A DNA stretch of 64,000 bases from a virus, in IMG/VR virus record IMGVR_UViG_3300049893_002454, positions 1 to 64,000 of that record. One strand, 5' to 3'. Numbering within the stretch: position 1 is the first letter of the stretch; each line of letters begins with the position of its first letter. The translations under genes were made by a program, and so were the position numbers. The notes under the pieces are model-generated. The model had not been told where the DNA came from, did not search any database, and saw only the letters and a list, made by a program, of their open reading frames with translations. This document shows, in pieces, positions 33,912 through 44,600 of this stretch.

Positions 33912-34483
33912 ATGGATGGCTCTCTGAAGATGAGAATAAAGCTATACGCAGCCAATTAGCTCAATCATTGTCGTTTGAGTCTGTTGCACATAGATACTCT
34001 AGTCATGTAGAATCAGTTAATTCAGTTTCATGGACACATAAATGCACATGCCCTTTCCACAAAGGTGGCAGTGAACGGACCCCCTCGCTTAATTTCTCAG
34101 ATACAGAAAAGACATTTTTTTGCTATGGCTGCTCTGCTAGGGGCGATATATTTGATTTTATAGGAATGATTCGCGGTTCACCGGGAAGCGCAGTAGCAGA
34201 TAGATACCGTGAATCAAAAAACATTTCAATAGACTTATCCGCTACTAAAGTTACGAAGCCAAGAATAAATATCCACGAGTTCAATATTCAATTAAGTGTA
34301 GCATTTAGAGATTACCTTTCTTCATTGAGTGACTATTTGACATTATGCGCTGAGATCGAATGGGCAGAGAGTGTATTTAAACGCATAGACGAGCGATTTT
34401 CCAAGTTGACTGATGAGGATGTCGACCAAGTTAGAAATTTTTCATCACAGATACTAGTTGAGCTTGAACGGAGAAGGATATGA
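33908..34483 (+). CDS. Primase zinc-binding (CHC2) domain as a separate protein
   Basis: The 191-residue product has a CHC2-type zinc ribbon: CTCPFHKGGSERTPSLNFSD and TFFCYGCSARGDIFDFIGMI. This is the DnaG N-terminal domain, which recognises template priming sites. The rest (about 90 residues) is helical, with no TOPRIM. The TOPRIM half lies 24 kb downstream at 58966. GTG start overlapping the previous stop. Confidence 0.85.
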   Translation: MNGWLSEDENKAIRSQLAQSLSFESVAHRYSSHVESVNSVSWTHKCTCPFHKGGSERTPSLNFSDTEKTFFCYGCSARGDIFDFIGMIRGSPGSAVADRYRESKNISIDLSATKVTKPRINIHEFNIQLSVAFRDYLSSLSDYLTLCAEIEWAESVFKRIDERFSKLTDEDVDQVRNFSSQILVELERRRI

Positions 34484-35703
34484 GTGTAAAGTTAGGCGTG
34501 ATAGGAGATGTTCATTTAGGTGCCAATCAGTGGGCCGGTAGACAACATCCTTCTTTAAATGTCAATACTAGATTAATAGACTATGCCGAGACACTCGATA
34601 TTACGATAGATGAGATGGTAGTCTCAGGTGTCACAGAAATTATATTTACTGGCGATATCTTTGAGCACAGGTTCCCATCAATTGTTCAACAAAAGATATT
34701 CTCACAAAGCCTACATCGTGCACTTTCAAATGGTATTGAGCGCATTCATATTGTAATTGGAAATCATGACCAGCAGCGAATTCATGACACCACAACGTTG
34801 TCCTACCTTAAAGAATTAAACTTACCAAATATACGCGTATATGATGAGATGTCACTGCAAACTATAAAGTGGTTCGACAAACCCATTGCTAATCTAATAC
34901 TTATGCCATATCGAGATAGATTATGGTTAGAGCAGGATACGCATGCCGGGGCTATAGAAGTGCTTCAGTCGAACCTAAATGCCATCATGTCCATAAGAAA
35001 CAATATACTCCCTACTATTCTCATTGGTCATATGACTATTGAAGGCACGTTCGTAGATGAAGGCTATAAGGATATGTATGGGGAAAATCAGCTAACATTG
35101 CCAAAAAGTATGTTTGATGGCATAAACGTTACAATTATGGGTCACATACACAAACCAGATATTATTAGCGATTCCCCGTATATCGCTTATATTGGCTCAA
35201 TGGAAAAGCGCGGCGGTTTTGAAGATCATGATAAATTATATGCAATCATAGACTTAGAAACCGCCAATGTGGAATATCGAAGGGAGCCATGTAGAAATAT
35301 GTGGGACATGTCTCTAGACTACACATCTCTTATTGTCGGCGAGCAGTTGATGGACAGAGTGCGTTCTGACATAGCCCATTATGCACAGCATCATGAATTG
35401 GCCCACAGTATAGTGCGTCCAGTTATTAGAATCTGTGCAGAAGATGAGCAGTTTCTCGATTCACGCTCTGTCATTTCCCATTTAAAGGATATGTATCATG
35501 TACACTTCTGCACAGAAATTAAGCCGGAAATAATGACATCACGCCAATCAAGAGATGATAGAATTACAGAAGATATCTCTCATGTGCATGCATTGCGTAT
35601 GCATCTAGAAAATTCTATCGAAGATGCCGACATGCGTCGGCTACTCATAGATGCTGGGGCAGAGATAATACGTGCAACAGGAGATGGAAATGCTCCCCAT
35701 TAG
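34480..35703 (+). CDS. SbcD/Mre11-like nuclease subunit (T4 gp47-like)
   Basis: A 407-residue metallophosphoesterase. VIGDVHLG (DxH), FTGDIFEHR (GD), IGNHDQQ (GNHD), LIGHMTIEG and IMGHIHKPD (GH, GHxH) give the full set of metal ligands. It forms the nuclease half of a Rad50-Mre11-like complex with the next gene and resects or degrades DNA ends. It overlaps the ATPase gene by 14 bases. Confidence 0.9.
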   Translation: MSVKLGVIGDVHLGANQWAGRQHPSLNVNTRLIDYAETLDITIDEMVVSGVTEIIFTGDIFEHRFPSIVQQKIFSQSLHRALSNGIERIHIVIGNHDQQRIHDTTTLSYLKELNLPNIRVYDEMSLQTIKWFDKPIANLILMPYRDRLWLEQDTHAGAIEVLQSNLNAIMSIRNNILPTILIGHMTIEGTFVDEGYKDMYGENQLTLPKSMFDGINVTIMGHIHKPDIISDSPYIAYIGSMEKRGGFEDHDKLYAIIDLETANVEYRREPCRNMWDMSLDYTSLIVGEQLMDRVRSDIAHYAQHHELAHSIVRPVIRICAEDEQFLDSRSVISHLKDMYHVHFCTEIKPEIMTSRQSRDDRITEDISHVHALRMHLENSIEDADMRRLLIDAGAEIIRATGDGNAPH

Positions 35704-37795
35704 ACTAGAATTACGTAATTTCAAAAGCCACACGCATTCAGTCATAGACTTTAATTTCTCATCTGCTCTAGTTATCGGAGAGAAGTCAGGAGATCCAAGA
35801 AGGTCTAACGGTAGCGGCAAATCATCGCTACTAGAGTCACTATCATTTGCTTTATATGGGGAGTCTGGCGATAAAAGTGCAGATGATGTAGTTAAGAAGG
35901 GGCAAATTACTTGCGAGGTGATATTAGATTTCACTCATGATGGTCAAACGTACCAGATAAAAAGAACACGCAATGCAAAATATTCAAAAATGATTACTGA
36001 ATTTTGGCGTGTTGTCGATGATGGCCGGCGGGAAAAATTACATGGGGACACTAATTCAAATACCAATGCAATTATATGTGATACTATTAAATGTACCTAT
36101 AATGTTTTTTTAAATTCTGTCTATTTTAGACAGGGTTCATTTTTTGACTTTACACAAGGAACATTCTCTACTAGGCAGGCCTTATTAAGTTCATTGTTAA
36201 ATTTAGAAGATTGGGCCAAATATCAGAAGGTTGCTAAGGCAAAATTCGATAGATTAGATGGTGAGATAGAGGCAACTAGGAATAGCCTGCTTCGCTCTGA
36301 GTCGGCAGAGGCTTCATTACGCGCATCGCAAGATGCGTTAATAGATGTCACTACGCAGATAGATGTAATAAATTCAGAAAATGCAGATCTTGAAGGGCAG
36401 ATACTTGCTTTAGAGGAAGCCATCATCTCTGACTCGGATAGGGGTCGTCAAGCCTCAAAAATAAAAGAATTAGAAATTGAACATGCAAGATTAAATAAAG
36501 AACTCAAACGTCTTATTGACATGCGTCATGCCTACGACTCTACGTTAGTCGAATTAAATAGCTCGCTGACCTCACAAAAGAATTCTATAGCAGACAAGGA
36601 AGCCAAGATTGCTACATTAACAAGTGAATTAGCTGATGCAAATATTGATTTGCGTAAAAGCGATATTGTTCGGATGGAATCATCATTAGTTGACGGGAAG
36701 GCGAAGACTAGACAAATACATACTCAAATAGAAACTTTAACTAGCGGAGATCAATGCATCACTTGTGGGCACGAATGGACAGATTTAGGGTCAAAGCAAG
36801 CAGAATTAACATTGAGACAGTCAGACCTTGATTCATTATTGGCAAAAATACAGCGTGCTGAAGGCAAACTAGCTGCGGCAAGGTCAGATCTGGAGAAGAT
36901 ATTAAGGAAATCAGCTGATTTAAAGATGCTACAATTACAGCTACCAGCCCTCAATGATGGTATGAATACCTTGCTGCTAAGGATAGCTTCCACCAGTGGA
37001 CAGCGCTCTGCAATGCTGGAAGACATACTTATTGTCGAGAAAAGACTAGAGGAGACTAGTTCTGCGTTAGGTTCAATTTCAGATTTAGAATTATTAGATT
37101 CATATGCAGAAAAGCTACAGCAGCTTACTGGCAATAAAGATAGGCTTAAGGAAAATGTTGAGCGCGCGCGTGCATTGTTTATGAGGAGCGGTCAGTTAAC
37201 TGCCCAAATTGAGGCATTGCAGTCAGTTCTTGAGTCTAGAAATAGAGAGATTAGTCATCTTGATGACTGCATCAAGCAGGCTACAGTATACGGTCAGTTA
37301 ACTAAGGCTTTCGGTAAGGATGGGGTTCAGGCGATTATCATTGACAATGTCGTTGATGAGCTTACTAGAGCTGCAAATGCATGGCTATCTGAATTCTCAA
37401 GTGAACCAATGCACCTATCATTCGTCACACAAAAGCAGGGAACCAAGGGAGAATGGAAGGAGACATTTGATATTGAGATTAATACGCGAAATGGACCACA
37501 GGCGTGGCACTCGCTAAGTGGCGGGGAGAAATTTATAGTCTCATTTGCGATACGGTTGGCTATAGGCTCGATTCAGGCCCGTAGAATGGGTGGTGCCACA
37601 CAACTGCTTTTATTAGACGAAGTTAGCTCTAGCCTAGATCCATATAATATAGACGTATTTGTTACAATTATTCGTAAACTAGAAAAACATATGAAGATCA
37701 TGGTTATTACTCATGATCCTGCACTGAAGGATGAGTTTGAAACTATAATTACAGTCAAAAGGACGCATTCTGGCAGTGAGGTGGAGATATCATAA
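35690..37795 (+). CDS. SbcC/Rad50-like ATPase subunit (T4 gp46-like)
   Basis: The 701-residue product begins with RLELRNFKSHTHSVIDF and a Walker A region SNGSGKSSLLE that follows an inserted loop (GEKSGDPRR), as in other phage Rad50-type proteins. Long coiled coils frame a zinc hook CITCGHEW. The C-terminal part has WHSLSGGEKFIVSFAIRLA (signature), LLLLDEVSSSLDP (Walker B) and VITHDP (switch). ATG 35690 is chosen for its AGGAG spacing of about 7 bases; upstream in-frame starts would lie closer to or on the site. Confidence 0.92.
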   Translation: MLPIRLELRNFKSHTHSVIDFNFSSALVIGEKSGDPRRSNGSGKSSLLESLSFALYGESGDKSADDVVKKGQITCEVILDFTHDGQTYQIKRTRNAKYSKMITEFWRVVDDGRREKLHGDTNSNTNAIICDTIKCTYNVFLNSVYFRQGSFFDFTQGTFSTRQALLSSLLNLEDWAKYQKVAKAKFDRLDGEIEATRNSLLRSESAEASLRASQDALIDVTTQIDVINSENADLEGQILALEEAIISDSDRGRQASKIKELEIEHARLNKELKRLIDMRHAYDSTLVELNSSLTSQKNSIADKEAKIATLTSELADANIDLRKSDIVRMESSLVDGKAKTRQIHTQIETLTSGDQCITCGHEWTDLGSKQAELTLRQSDLDSLLAKIQRAEGKLAAARSDLEKILRKSADLKMLQLQLPALNDGMNTLLLRIASTSGQRSAMLEDILIVEKRLEETSSALGSISDLELLDSYAEKLQQLTGNKDRLKENVERARALFMRSGQLTAQIEALQSVLESRNREISHLDDCIKQATVYGQLTKAFGKDGVQAIIIDNVVDELTRAANAWLSEFSSEPMHLSFVTQKQGTKGEWKETFDIEINTRNGPQAWHSLSGGEKFIVSFAIRLAIGSIQARRMGGATQLLLLDEVSSSLDPYNIDVFVTIIRKLEKHMKIMVITHDPALKDEFETIITVKRTHSGSEVEIS

Positions 37796-37946
37796 TCTAC
37801 GCATGAAATACAATAACCTTAGCAAATAGACTGTTAGGCCGGGCCAAGTATAAAGCAGGGTAGTTCCAGTTTTAGATTCTGGAATAGGTTACCTTTAATG
37901 GATGTTTTAAAAATGATTAAAGCAGGATATTTATACAGGTTCGACT

Positions 37947-38282
37947 ATGATACTAAATACAAATTACAAAATATCAGATATAACACTGAATCAATTTTGT
38001 GCTACCATTTCAAAATTGGGATTTGAAGTGGCATTTGACATTTCACTAGAACGCGCCATAAGAGATATTAGAGAGAATCCAAATAGTATTATAATTACCG
38101 AATCACTATCTTGGAGTTATCATCTTAGCCGGCAGGCAGCAGATTCCACTAATCTAGAGTCTAAACGTAAATATGCAGATGCGGCTATATTTTTTAGAAA
38201 ATTAGCGCATCACGTATATTGGGTGGCCGAGAGAGAGCATCTTGTGTGTAGAAATCCAATATTTATACAGGCAGTTAAATGA
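37947..38282 (+). CDS. Uncharacterised 111-residue protein
   Basis: Mainly helical (SLERAIRDIRENPNSI, KYADAAIFFRKLAHHVYW). No family recognised. The 150-base gap before it shows only a small hairpin (37864-37884) and no gene. Confidence 0.55.
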   Translation: MILNTNYKISDITLNQFCATISKLGFEVAFDISLERAIRDIRENPNSIIITESLSWSYHLSRQAADSTNLESKRKYADAAIFFRKLAHHVYWVAEREHLVCRNPIFIQAVK

Positions 38283-39169
38283 TCATTATATCTCTGTTGC
38301 CATCAGATACAGAAATAATCTCAGGTATACCACAACAGGTTGAGATTTCAACAAATATTCCATCAACCATATATTATACACTAGACGGAACTCTGCCTAC
38401 GCCATTATCTAGTGTATATACCGAAGCAGTTAAGCTACCTACCTCTGTAGGTATGGTGACTGTGAGCGCTATAGCATATTATTTCGATGGCTATGCTACT
38501 GTCCCAAGCGCCGTGCTGACGCAAACGTACGGCACAGATAACACCGATCTTCAGCGGACAAGATATGTATTTTTCGAAGGTATAGTTTACTCATATCCTG
38601 GTGGAGCTGATATTCCATTGTATTATGATTTTGCTGGCGATCCTGTATTTTACATAGATATCCCTCTAAGTGAATTAGATATGATACAACCGGAAACATT
38701 GCCCGACGGTACGATTGTAGGCACTGATAACCAGATTCAACAATTATCACAGGAGTATACTGGATCGATTATCGATGATTCAGTGATCATGCATTCATCG
38801 GCAAACAATCAAACATCAGTCAGAACCGATGCAATGTACTTTCTGATAGATGGCCGCAGTTCTGCTGAAAATAGCCTATCTGTCAATATAATGAATGGAC
38901 CGCATATGTCACTGCGAGATTCTAGAACATTATGGGGAGGGATTGACTATATTTCATTGGGAACATCGGCTTATATTAGCGGATCAGCAACGAGATATCA
39001 TTATAATAGAGATAAAAATGTTATTGTCTTTTCCTACTTCGACTCATCTAGTGGTAGATGGGTGAAGTCAATTCAGGACTTACCGCCCGCACAAACCAAT
39101 TTGCCGCGCCCCCACTTTAGTAACCCGCATGTGTTTAAATGGTTTCAGTACGGCAGACATCAAAGCTAA
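38279..39169 (+). CDS. Protein with chitobiase/beta-hexosaminidase C-terminal-like domain
   Basis: 296 residues. The N-terminal ~90 residues contain IYYTLDGTLPTPLSSVYTEA, the Y-T-x-D-G-x-x-P-T pattern of the CHB_HEX_C beta-sandwich domain, often found on phage or surface proteins. The rest is beta-rich with no recognised domain. A virion or adhesin role is plausible but unproven. ATGA overlaps the previous gene. Confidence 0.6.
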   Translation: MIIISLLPSDTEIISGIPQQVEISTNIPSTIYYTLDGTLPTPLSSVYTEAVKLPTSVGMVTVSAIAYYFDGYATVPSAVLTQTYGTDNTDLQRTRYVFFEGIVYSYPGGADIPLYYDFAGDPVFYIDIPLSELDMIQPETLPDGTIVGTDNQIQQLSQEYTGSIIDDSVIMHSSANNQTSVRTDAMYFLIDGRSSAENSLSVNIMNGPHMSLRDSRTLWGGIDYISLGTSAYISGSATRYHYNRDKNVIVFSYFDSSSGRWVKSIQDLPPAQTNLPRPHFSNPHVFKWFQYGRHQS

Positions 39170-39176
39170 GGTAGGT

Positions 39177-40826
39177 ATGCTAGTTAAAAGTGATAAACTA
39201 AAGATTTCAGCATCTGCAATTAAGACGTATACGCAGTGCCCCAGAAAATATTATTATACATATATAGAGCGACTTCCAAAAAAGAAGTGGCCCCACATTG
39301 ATTTGGGTAATTTCGTTCATGCTGTATTAGAAGCATTTCATAATTTACTTAGAGATAATCCGCGTGGAGAAGAGGAGTGGGGCAATGTCCTAAAGGATAT
39401 TTGTCGTAATACTTTAAAGAAGCATCCTTTAACCAAAGAGCAGAGAAAGCAAGCAACTGCCATGCTGGACACATATCTATCTAAATTGCGCTCTGATGGA
39501 TTACCCAAAGTAATATGTAATGAGAAATCATTTACCATAGAACTTGCTGGTGATATAGTATTGCGTGGATTTATAGATAGAGTGGATCAGATTGATGGTG
39601 GCGTAGAAATTGTTGATTATAAGGGGCTTGCTATTGATACTGCGATTCCTACTCCATCAGGATGGGCTACTATGGGAAGTCTATCTGTTGGTGATATGGT
39701 ACTAGGAAGCGATGGAAGCCCAACGCAAGTGATGGCAAAGTCGCAGGTACATAATAGACCGTGCTATAGGCTAGAATTTTCCGATAATTACAGTATAGTG
39801 TGCGATAATGTTCATCTATGGAAGGTAATTTTTAGAGACACAGATAATGGCAATGAGGTCTCTGATATCATTGACGCAGAAGCGCTATGCCACATCTATG
39901 AGAACAATAAGCACATTCTTATAGATATATCTAACCATAGAGGCATTGATTTGCCAGAATCAGAACTACCATTCAGTCCTCGTATGCTAGGAGAGTATAT
40001 TGGTAGGACTTGTGATGATTTACATGCATCTAATCTGACAAATATTAAATTGAGTGAAATGCTTATAGAAAGTGATGGCGCTATACCATTAAAATATCTT
40101 AGAGGTTCTCGCAGTCAGCGTATTGAATTACTAACCGGATTGATGGATCACGGTGGATCATGGGATAAGGCTACAAAGCGAGTCTCATTCACTACATCAA
40201 ATCCAGCTCTGCTAGATTCTGTAAGTGAGCTACTGCATACCTTTGGGATTACATTATATGGCGATGACGAAATTAATACTATTAGCTTCACGCCGACTAC
40301 ATTTAATCCGTTCAATATATCATCTTATACACATATGGTAGACGGGTTTCTAAAAACAAGAGATTGGCACGTACCAACAGTCGATCGACGCACCCTGACA
40401 AATATCACTAAGATTGACAGCGTACCAACGCAATGTATTTCAGTTGCCTCAGCAGATTCACTATACTTATGTGGTGATTCATTTATATTAACGCATAATA
40501 CTGGAAAGTCTAAGTATCTTGACGAATTTCAATTACTCGTATATGCTTTGGCAATATGGCATGAAGATCCTAATATGGAGCGTATAAAAGGTTCTTATAT
40601 AGTATTAGGAGAGGGTTCTAAGCCTATTCATTACACTATTTCTAAGACGGATGCGGACAGATGTGTTGGGGAAATTATTAAAGTAGCAAATCAAATTCGC
40701 TCCGACTTAAGTTGGGAGACGCGCCCCACTAGGCTATGTTCGTATTGTGACTTCCAAGCAGCATGTCCTGCTACCAAACAGGCTGATTTTAGTAGCTGGG
40801 GAAATGCCATTACGGAGATAGAATGA
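39177..40826 (+). CDS. PD-(D/E)XK (Cas4/RecB-like) Fe-S nuclease, interrupted by an intein
   Basis: The 549-codon frame encodes a ~257-residue nuclease once a 292-residue intein is removed. The extein starts ISASAIKTYTQCPRKYYYTYI, with the first Fe-S cysteine, and has FIDRVDQIDGGVEIVDYK. TGKSKYLDEFQLLVYALA completes the catalytic D-x-K motif across the junction (DYK|TGK). It ends RLCSYCDFQAACP, the CxxCx5C Fe-S cluster pattern of Cas4/AddB-type nucleases. It would process DNA ends with the gp46/47-like complex. Start chosen at 39177 after the previous stop. Confidence 0.88.
   Translation: MLVKSDKLKISASAIKTYTQCPRKYYYTYIERLPKKKWPHIDLGNFVHAVLEAFHNLLRDNPRGEEEWGNVLKDICRNTLKKHPLTKEQRKQATAMLDTYLSKLRSDGLPKVICNEKSFTIELAGDIVLRGFIDRVDQIDGGVEIVDYKGLAIDTAIPTPSGWATMGSLSVGDMVLGSDGSPTQVMAKSQVHNRPCYRLEFSDNYSIVCDNVHLWKVIFRDTDNGNEVSDIIDAEALCHIYENNKHILIDISNHRGIDLPESELPFSPRMLGEYIGRTCDDLHASNLTNIKLSEMLIESDGAIPLKYLRGSRSQRIELLTGLMDHGGSWDKATKRVSFTTSNPALLDSVSELLHTFGITLYGDDEINTISFTPTTFNPFNISSYTHMVDGFLKTRDWHVPTVDRRTLTNITKIDSVPTQCISVASADSLYLCGDSFILTHNTGKSKYLDEFQLLVYALAIWHEDPNMERIKGSYIVLGEGSKPIHYTISKTDADRCVGEIIKVANQIRSDLSWETRPTRLCSYCDFQAACPATKQADFSSWGNAITEIE
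39624..40499 (+). other. Class 3 intein with decayed endonuclease
   Basis: A 292-residue intein begins GLAIDTAIPTPSGWATMGSL with Gly at position 1 instead of Cys, Ser or Ala, and ends THN before a Thr. The class 3 triad is visible: Trp in VHLWKV two residues after the block B His (39819-39821), Cys in block F TQCISV (40434-40436) and Thr in block G THN (40491-40493). A LAGLIDADG-like part (MLGEYIGRTCDD, LLTGLMDHGGSW) lacks the second catalytic acid, so the endonuclease is probably inactive. Confidence 0.88.
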
Positions 40827-41644
40827 ATCAGTATGAAGTTACATATGGCATAGATTCTGGTCGCAAATGGATTTCTGGTCATATACCGATGAAGAGCGGT
40901 ATAGTACTTTTTATCGATACACGTACCGGGGTTGGCATAGATCAGATATATAAGTACATATCTGATTTTATACGCTACCAAGCAAGACAGATGACTATAC
41001 CATCGTATAGTACAGAAGATTTGATTCAGGAGCTGACCGTAATCGCACTGGCGGCCATTCCAGACTATTCAATTGAAAAATCTGCAAATATGCTTACTTT
41101 TCTACAGAACCATATAAAAAATAGAATGGTTAATATATACAAGCATGCAACTGAGAAATGTCGGACAGCAACACATGGTACATATAGATTTTGTAAGACA
41201 AAGTGTCCATATTGCGAACATACTTTTATCTTTGATGACAATGTTGGTATGCCATCCTGTTGTGTACGCTGCAATGCAGATACGTCGATCGGTAGGTGGA
41301 AGGCTTACCCTATTCCAGTCCCTGTGTTGTCAGCCGATGAGGAGATTCATCTGCAAGATGGAGGGAGAACCACTATTAGCGAATGTGCTTCACCAGAAGA
41401 TGTATCAATACTGGGATTTAGAGCGGTGGATCCAGAAGTAGATGTAGTTAATAACCTATCAATAAATAGCATAATTGATGGGCTTGAGCCCTCTACACAG
41501 CATATAATTAATCTTTTTTTGGAGGGCAGGACTTTATTTGAGATCTCTGCAGCAGTTAGATTATCCACATCTGCTATCAAAGCCAGGCTGCAGTCGCTGT
41601 CCAAAAATAAAGAACTGCTAGAATCCTTAGGTAAGGATGAATGA
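40823..41644 (+). CDS. Sigma-like RNA polymerase factor with zinc insertion
   Basis: 273 residues. ISDFIRYQARQMTIPSYSTE, DLIQELTVIALAAI and LTFLQNHIKNRMVNIYKHA resemble a sigma-70 region 2, and LEPSTQHIINLFLEGRTLFE and ISAAVRLSTSAIKARLQSL resemble a region 4 HTH. Between them lies a CPYCEHTFIF...CCVRC zinc cluster, unusual for sigma factors. It could direct phage transcription, perhaps late genes. Family assignment is by pattern only. The ATG overlaps the nuclease stop. Confidence 0.65.
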   Translation: MNQYEVTYGIDSGRKWISGHIPMKSGIVLFIDTRTGVGIDQIYKYISDFIRYQARQMTIPSYSTEDLIQELTVIALAAIPDYSIEKSANMLTFLQNHIKNRMVNIYKHATEKCRTATHGTYRFCKTKCPYCEHTFIFDDNVGMPSCCVRCNADTSIGRWKAYPIPVPVLSADEEIHLQDGGRTTISECASPEDVSILGFRAVDPEVDVVNNLSINSIIDGLEPSTQHIINLFLEGRTLFEISAAVRLSTSAIKARLQSLSKNKELLESLGKDE

Positions 41645-44600
41645 CCATCTGGCAATTAATATCACAAAAAAACATAGATAAATTTAGAATATCAGGTAAT
41701 ATTGTCTATGCGCTTAAAGCCATTGCGGCAAAAGCTAGAATACCATCGCGTCCTAAATTTTCCATAGCGCCCACTACTGTAGAAGACTTCTTTGCTATCC
41801 TTGATAGCATTTCTATGTCTGGAGGTTCTATGGGGGACCCTATGCAACAGTTGCTTAATAAGCAGGTTGCCAGGTTTCTATTGGCTTATTTGAAGCATTT
41901 GCCGCCAGAAACGCAAGTGCTTCGCAGTCAACTTCCCAGCAATCACTTGACCGGATTTATTGCTGCGGTCCTGCCATTTGATAAGAGCAGCTTGCAGGCT
42001 CTAAGTGCACATCTATCAGAAGCAACATATCCAACAGAAGAAATTTCCTCTATGGTAAAGGAACTTGTTGCTGATAATAATTCACTAAAAAATATTCTAT
42101 CATTTACTCTGGGCACTGCATTTATTGACGTAATAAAACACCAGATTATCAATAATCCTATATTAACAGTTTTACCTAATAATATAGTAAAGGTAGCGGC
42201 GAAGAAGCCATTCCAGTCTAATGGTCCGAGACTAAATGATTTAATAGAGGCTTTGCGCATCACTCATGGAAGGTATCTAATAGAGTATAATCAGTTAGCA
42301 CTTGCTGACTTTATGCGCGGGTCATCTGATTTTGATAATATGTTTCCTGGTGGCTTTACAGCAGAACACAAGAAGACATTGAGTACATTGCCAGCAAAAA
42401 TGATGATAATGTCGTCAGCATATATCCGCCACTACACTGAGTTGCAACGAGCATTGCACGATTATTGCTGGAGTAATATTACCGACGTAAATACGAAAGT
42501 AATATCACATTCAGGTGAGGTGCTTACACCAAATATATATATAAACCCAGGCATTTCTGATATAAAAGGAGTTAAATCTATTGCCAATCTCTTATCTAAA
42601 GAGCAGAAGCTAGCAAATTTAGATTTAAAAATGACTACATGGAATGGCCAAAGCTATAATGTAAATGCTACGCACTTAAGCATGGAAGACATACGCAAAC
42701 ATTTCATCAGTTCACGAACATATTCTGATATTTCTTCTGAAATTATTGATGGTTCTGCTGAAGCAATAGAAAGTGCTAGAATGCATATGCGTGCTCAAGA
42801 TATGCCGAGATTTATTAAGGGTATCGCAGGATTAATGACAAGTCCCAGCACCTCTGCTGCTACAGATTTAATAGAAGAGTTTATAACCTTAGCTAAAGAA
42901 GCTGTTTCAAAATCAATTGCGTCTAGAGGAAATGTGTTTATTGATGCGTCTACTGATGCTAAGAAAACTTATGGTAAGACTTCAACTGGCACGTCTCTAT
43001 TAGGAACTGCGTTTAAGACCAAAGATCTAGATAATATATTGATTATAAATGAGGATATGTTATTTTCATTTGAAGTGGCATATACAAAGATATCAAATAA
43101 GTATAGTCAATTATTTAAGGAACAAAGTCAAGTAAGACAGATTCTGGTAAATATCTTCAAATCATATGCCATACCTCTGTTGCCCATGACTATGCGGTAT
43201 TTGTACAATGCTCCATCTGCAGCTAAAATAGTAGACATCTCATCTGCACCAAACTTATCAGAGCAAACAAAGACTAGTGCAGCAGAGGCAATAAGAGCTG
43301 TGACTGATGATTTTCTTCCACAGCTATCAGAAACACTTTCTTCGGTGCCATTTCAAGAACGCTATGCCGCTAATGCAACAGAATATAATGAGACTGTAGT
43401 ACATACAGATAAAATTTCCACGCTTCGTAATGAAAGTCTTGGAACAGATATAAACCCGTCAATCCTACAACCTATACTAAAGCATCTAGGAATAGATGAT
43501 GCGGGTATAAAATCAAAGCAAGCAGATATAGCTCTAGCTTATAGTAGCATGGGCCGTGATTCGGGTAGGCGCACTGGCGAGATGATTAATAAGATTATAG
43601 CCGACGTCATGAGGCGGTATCATGAACTTAGTCTGCAGGGAGGAGCAGGAGGTGTAACATGGGAGCATGTCTCTGTGTATATCGGAAATAAAGTTCTTCC
43701 CGGTATAATAGAAGAGTATATAACATCAGTCTTGTCTAAAAAAATGTCAGCAGATACTTCTGAGCGCAGAGAGGAAATTGAGAATTTCATTAATACCTCA
43801 TTTATGTCTTTAAAGAGTGGTAGGAGCCAGGGGACAATATCATCTAACACTATATATGGCAAGCTAAGCCAACTATATGAAGCTTACGCTATAAAGCAAA
43901 ATAAGGGTGAGGACGCAAGCAAGCTGATCAATAATGCACTTGGCGCACTCATTACTGGCGCCGATTACGGATATCGGGCAGAGCGTGCAGCCCCTGCTGT
44001 ACATGCTGTTAAATCACTACTTAAAAGAAACAAGGAAGATAAATCAGTAACAGATGAAAATTGGTCAGATCCAGCAAACCCACGACCACGATCAATGGAA
44101 GAGCTGGCGCACATAACTAAAGCATTTGCAGATCCCATCCCTGACATTACCTCTAGAGCACCTGGCATTGTGCGGAAGAAGCGATTAAATATACAGCCTG
44201 GTAATAGATTTTCGCGCGCACAGGTAGAGAAGATGAATCAGGAACGTAAGGTTGAGGGTAAAGGTAAAATCGTAGAACCCACTGTGCACCATTCGCTATT
44301 GAATGCTATACGCAGACTTGGCAATAACCTAATATCAGATCCTATATCAGTTATACGCACATCATTTCTTGAACGCAAGGAGGAGATCTTATCTGTATCT
44401 CCTGCCTATGCTAGTGACATCATTCCGTATACAAAAGGCGGCCCGATACAGTTAAGGGAAAGCCCCTTTATTGCTGCCGAATATATTCCGCCACAAGTCG
44501 AAGTAGATTTTTCTACAATACATCTAGACGCCGATCGAAGTCGGGTAGTGATTGATAAGTCCGATGAGTCACCGGTTATAAAGAAGAGCATAGAGGATCT

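Noticed and set aside
37850-37946. tRNA-like fold in the gap after the SbcC gene
   Set aside because: There is one hairpin and a TTCGA-like T-loop word, but no acceptor stem and the spacing is wrong.
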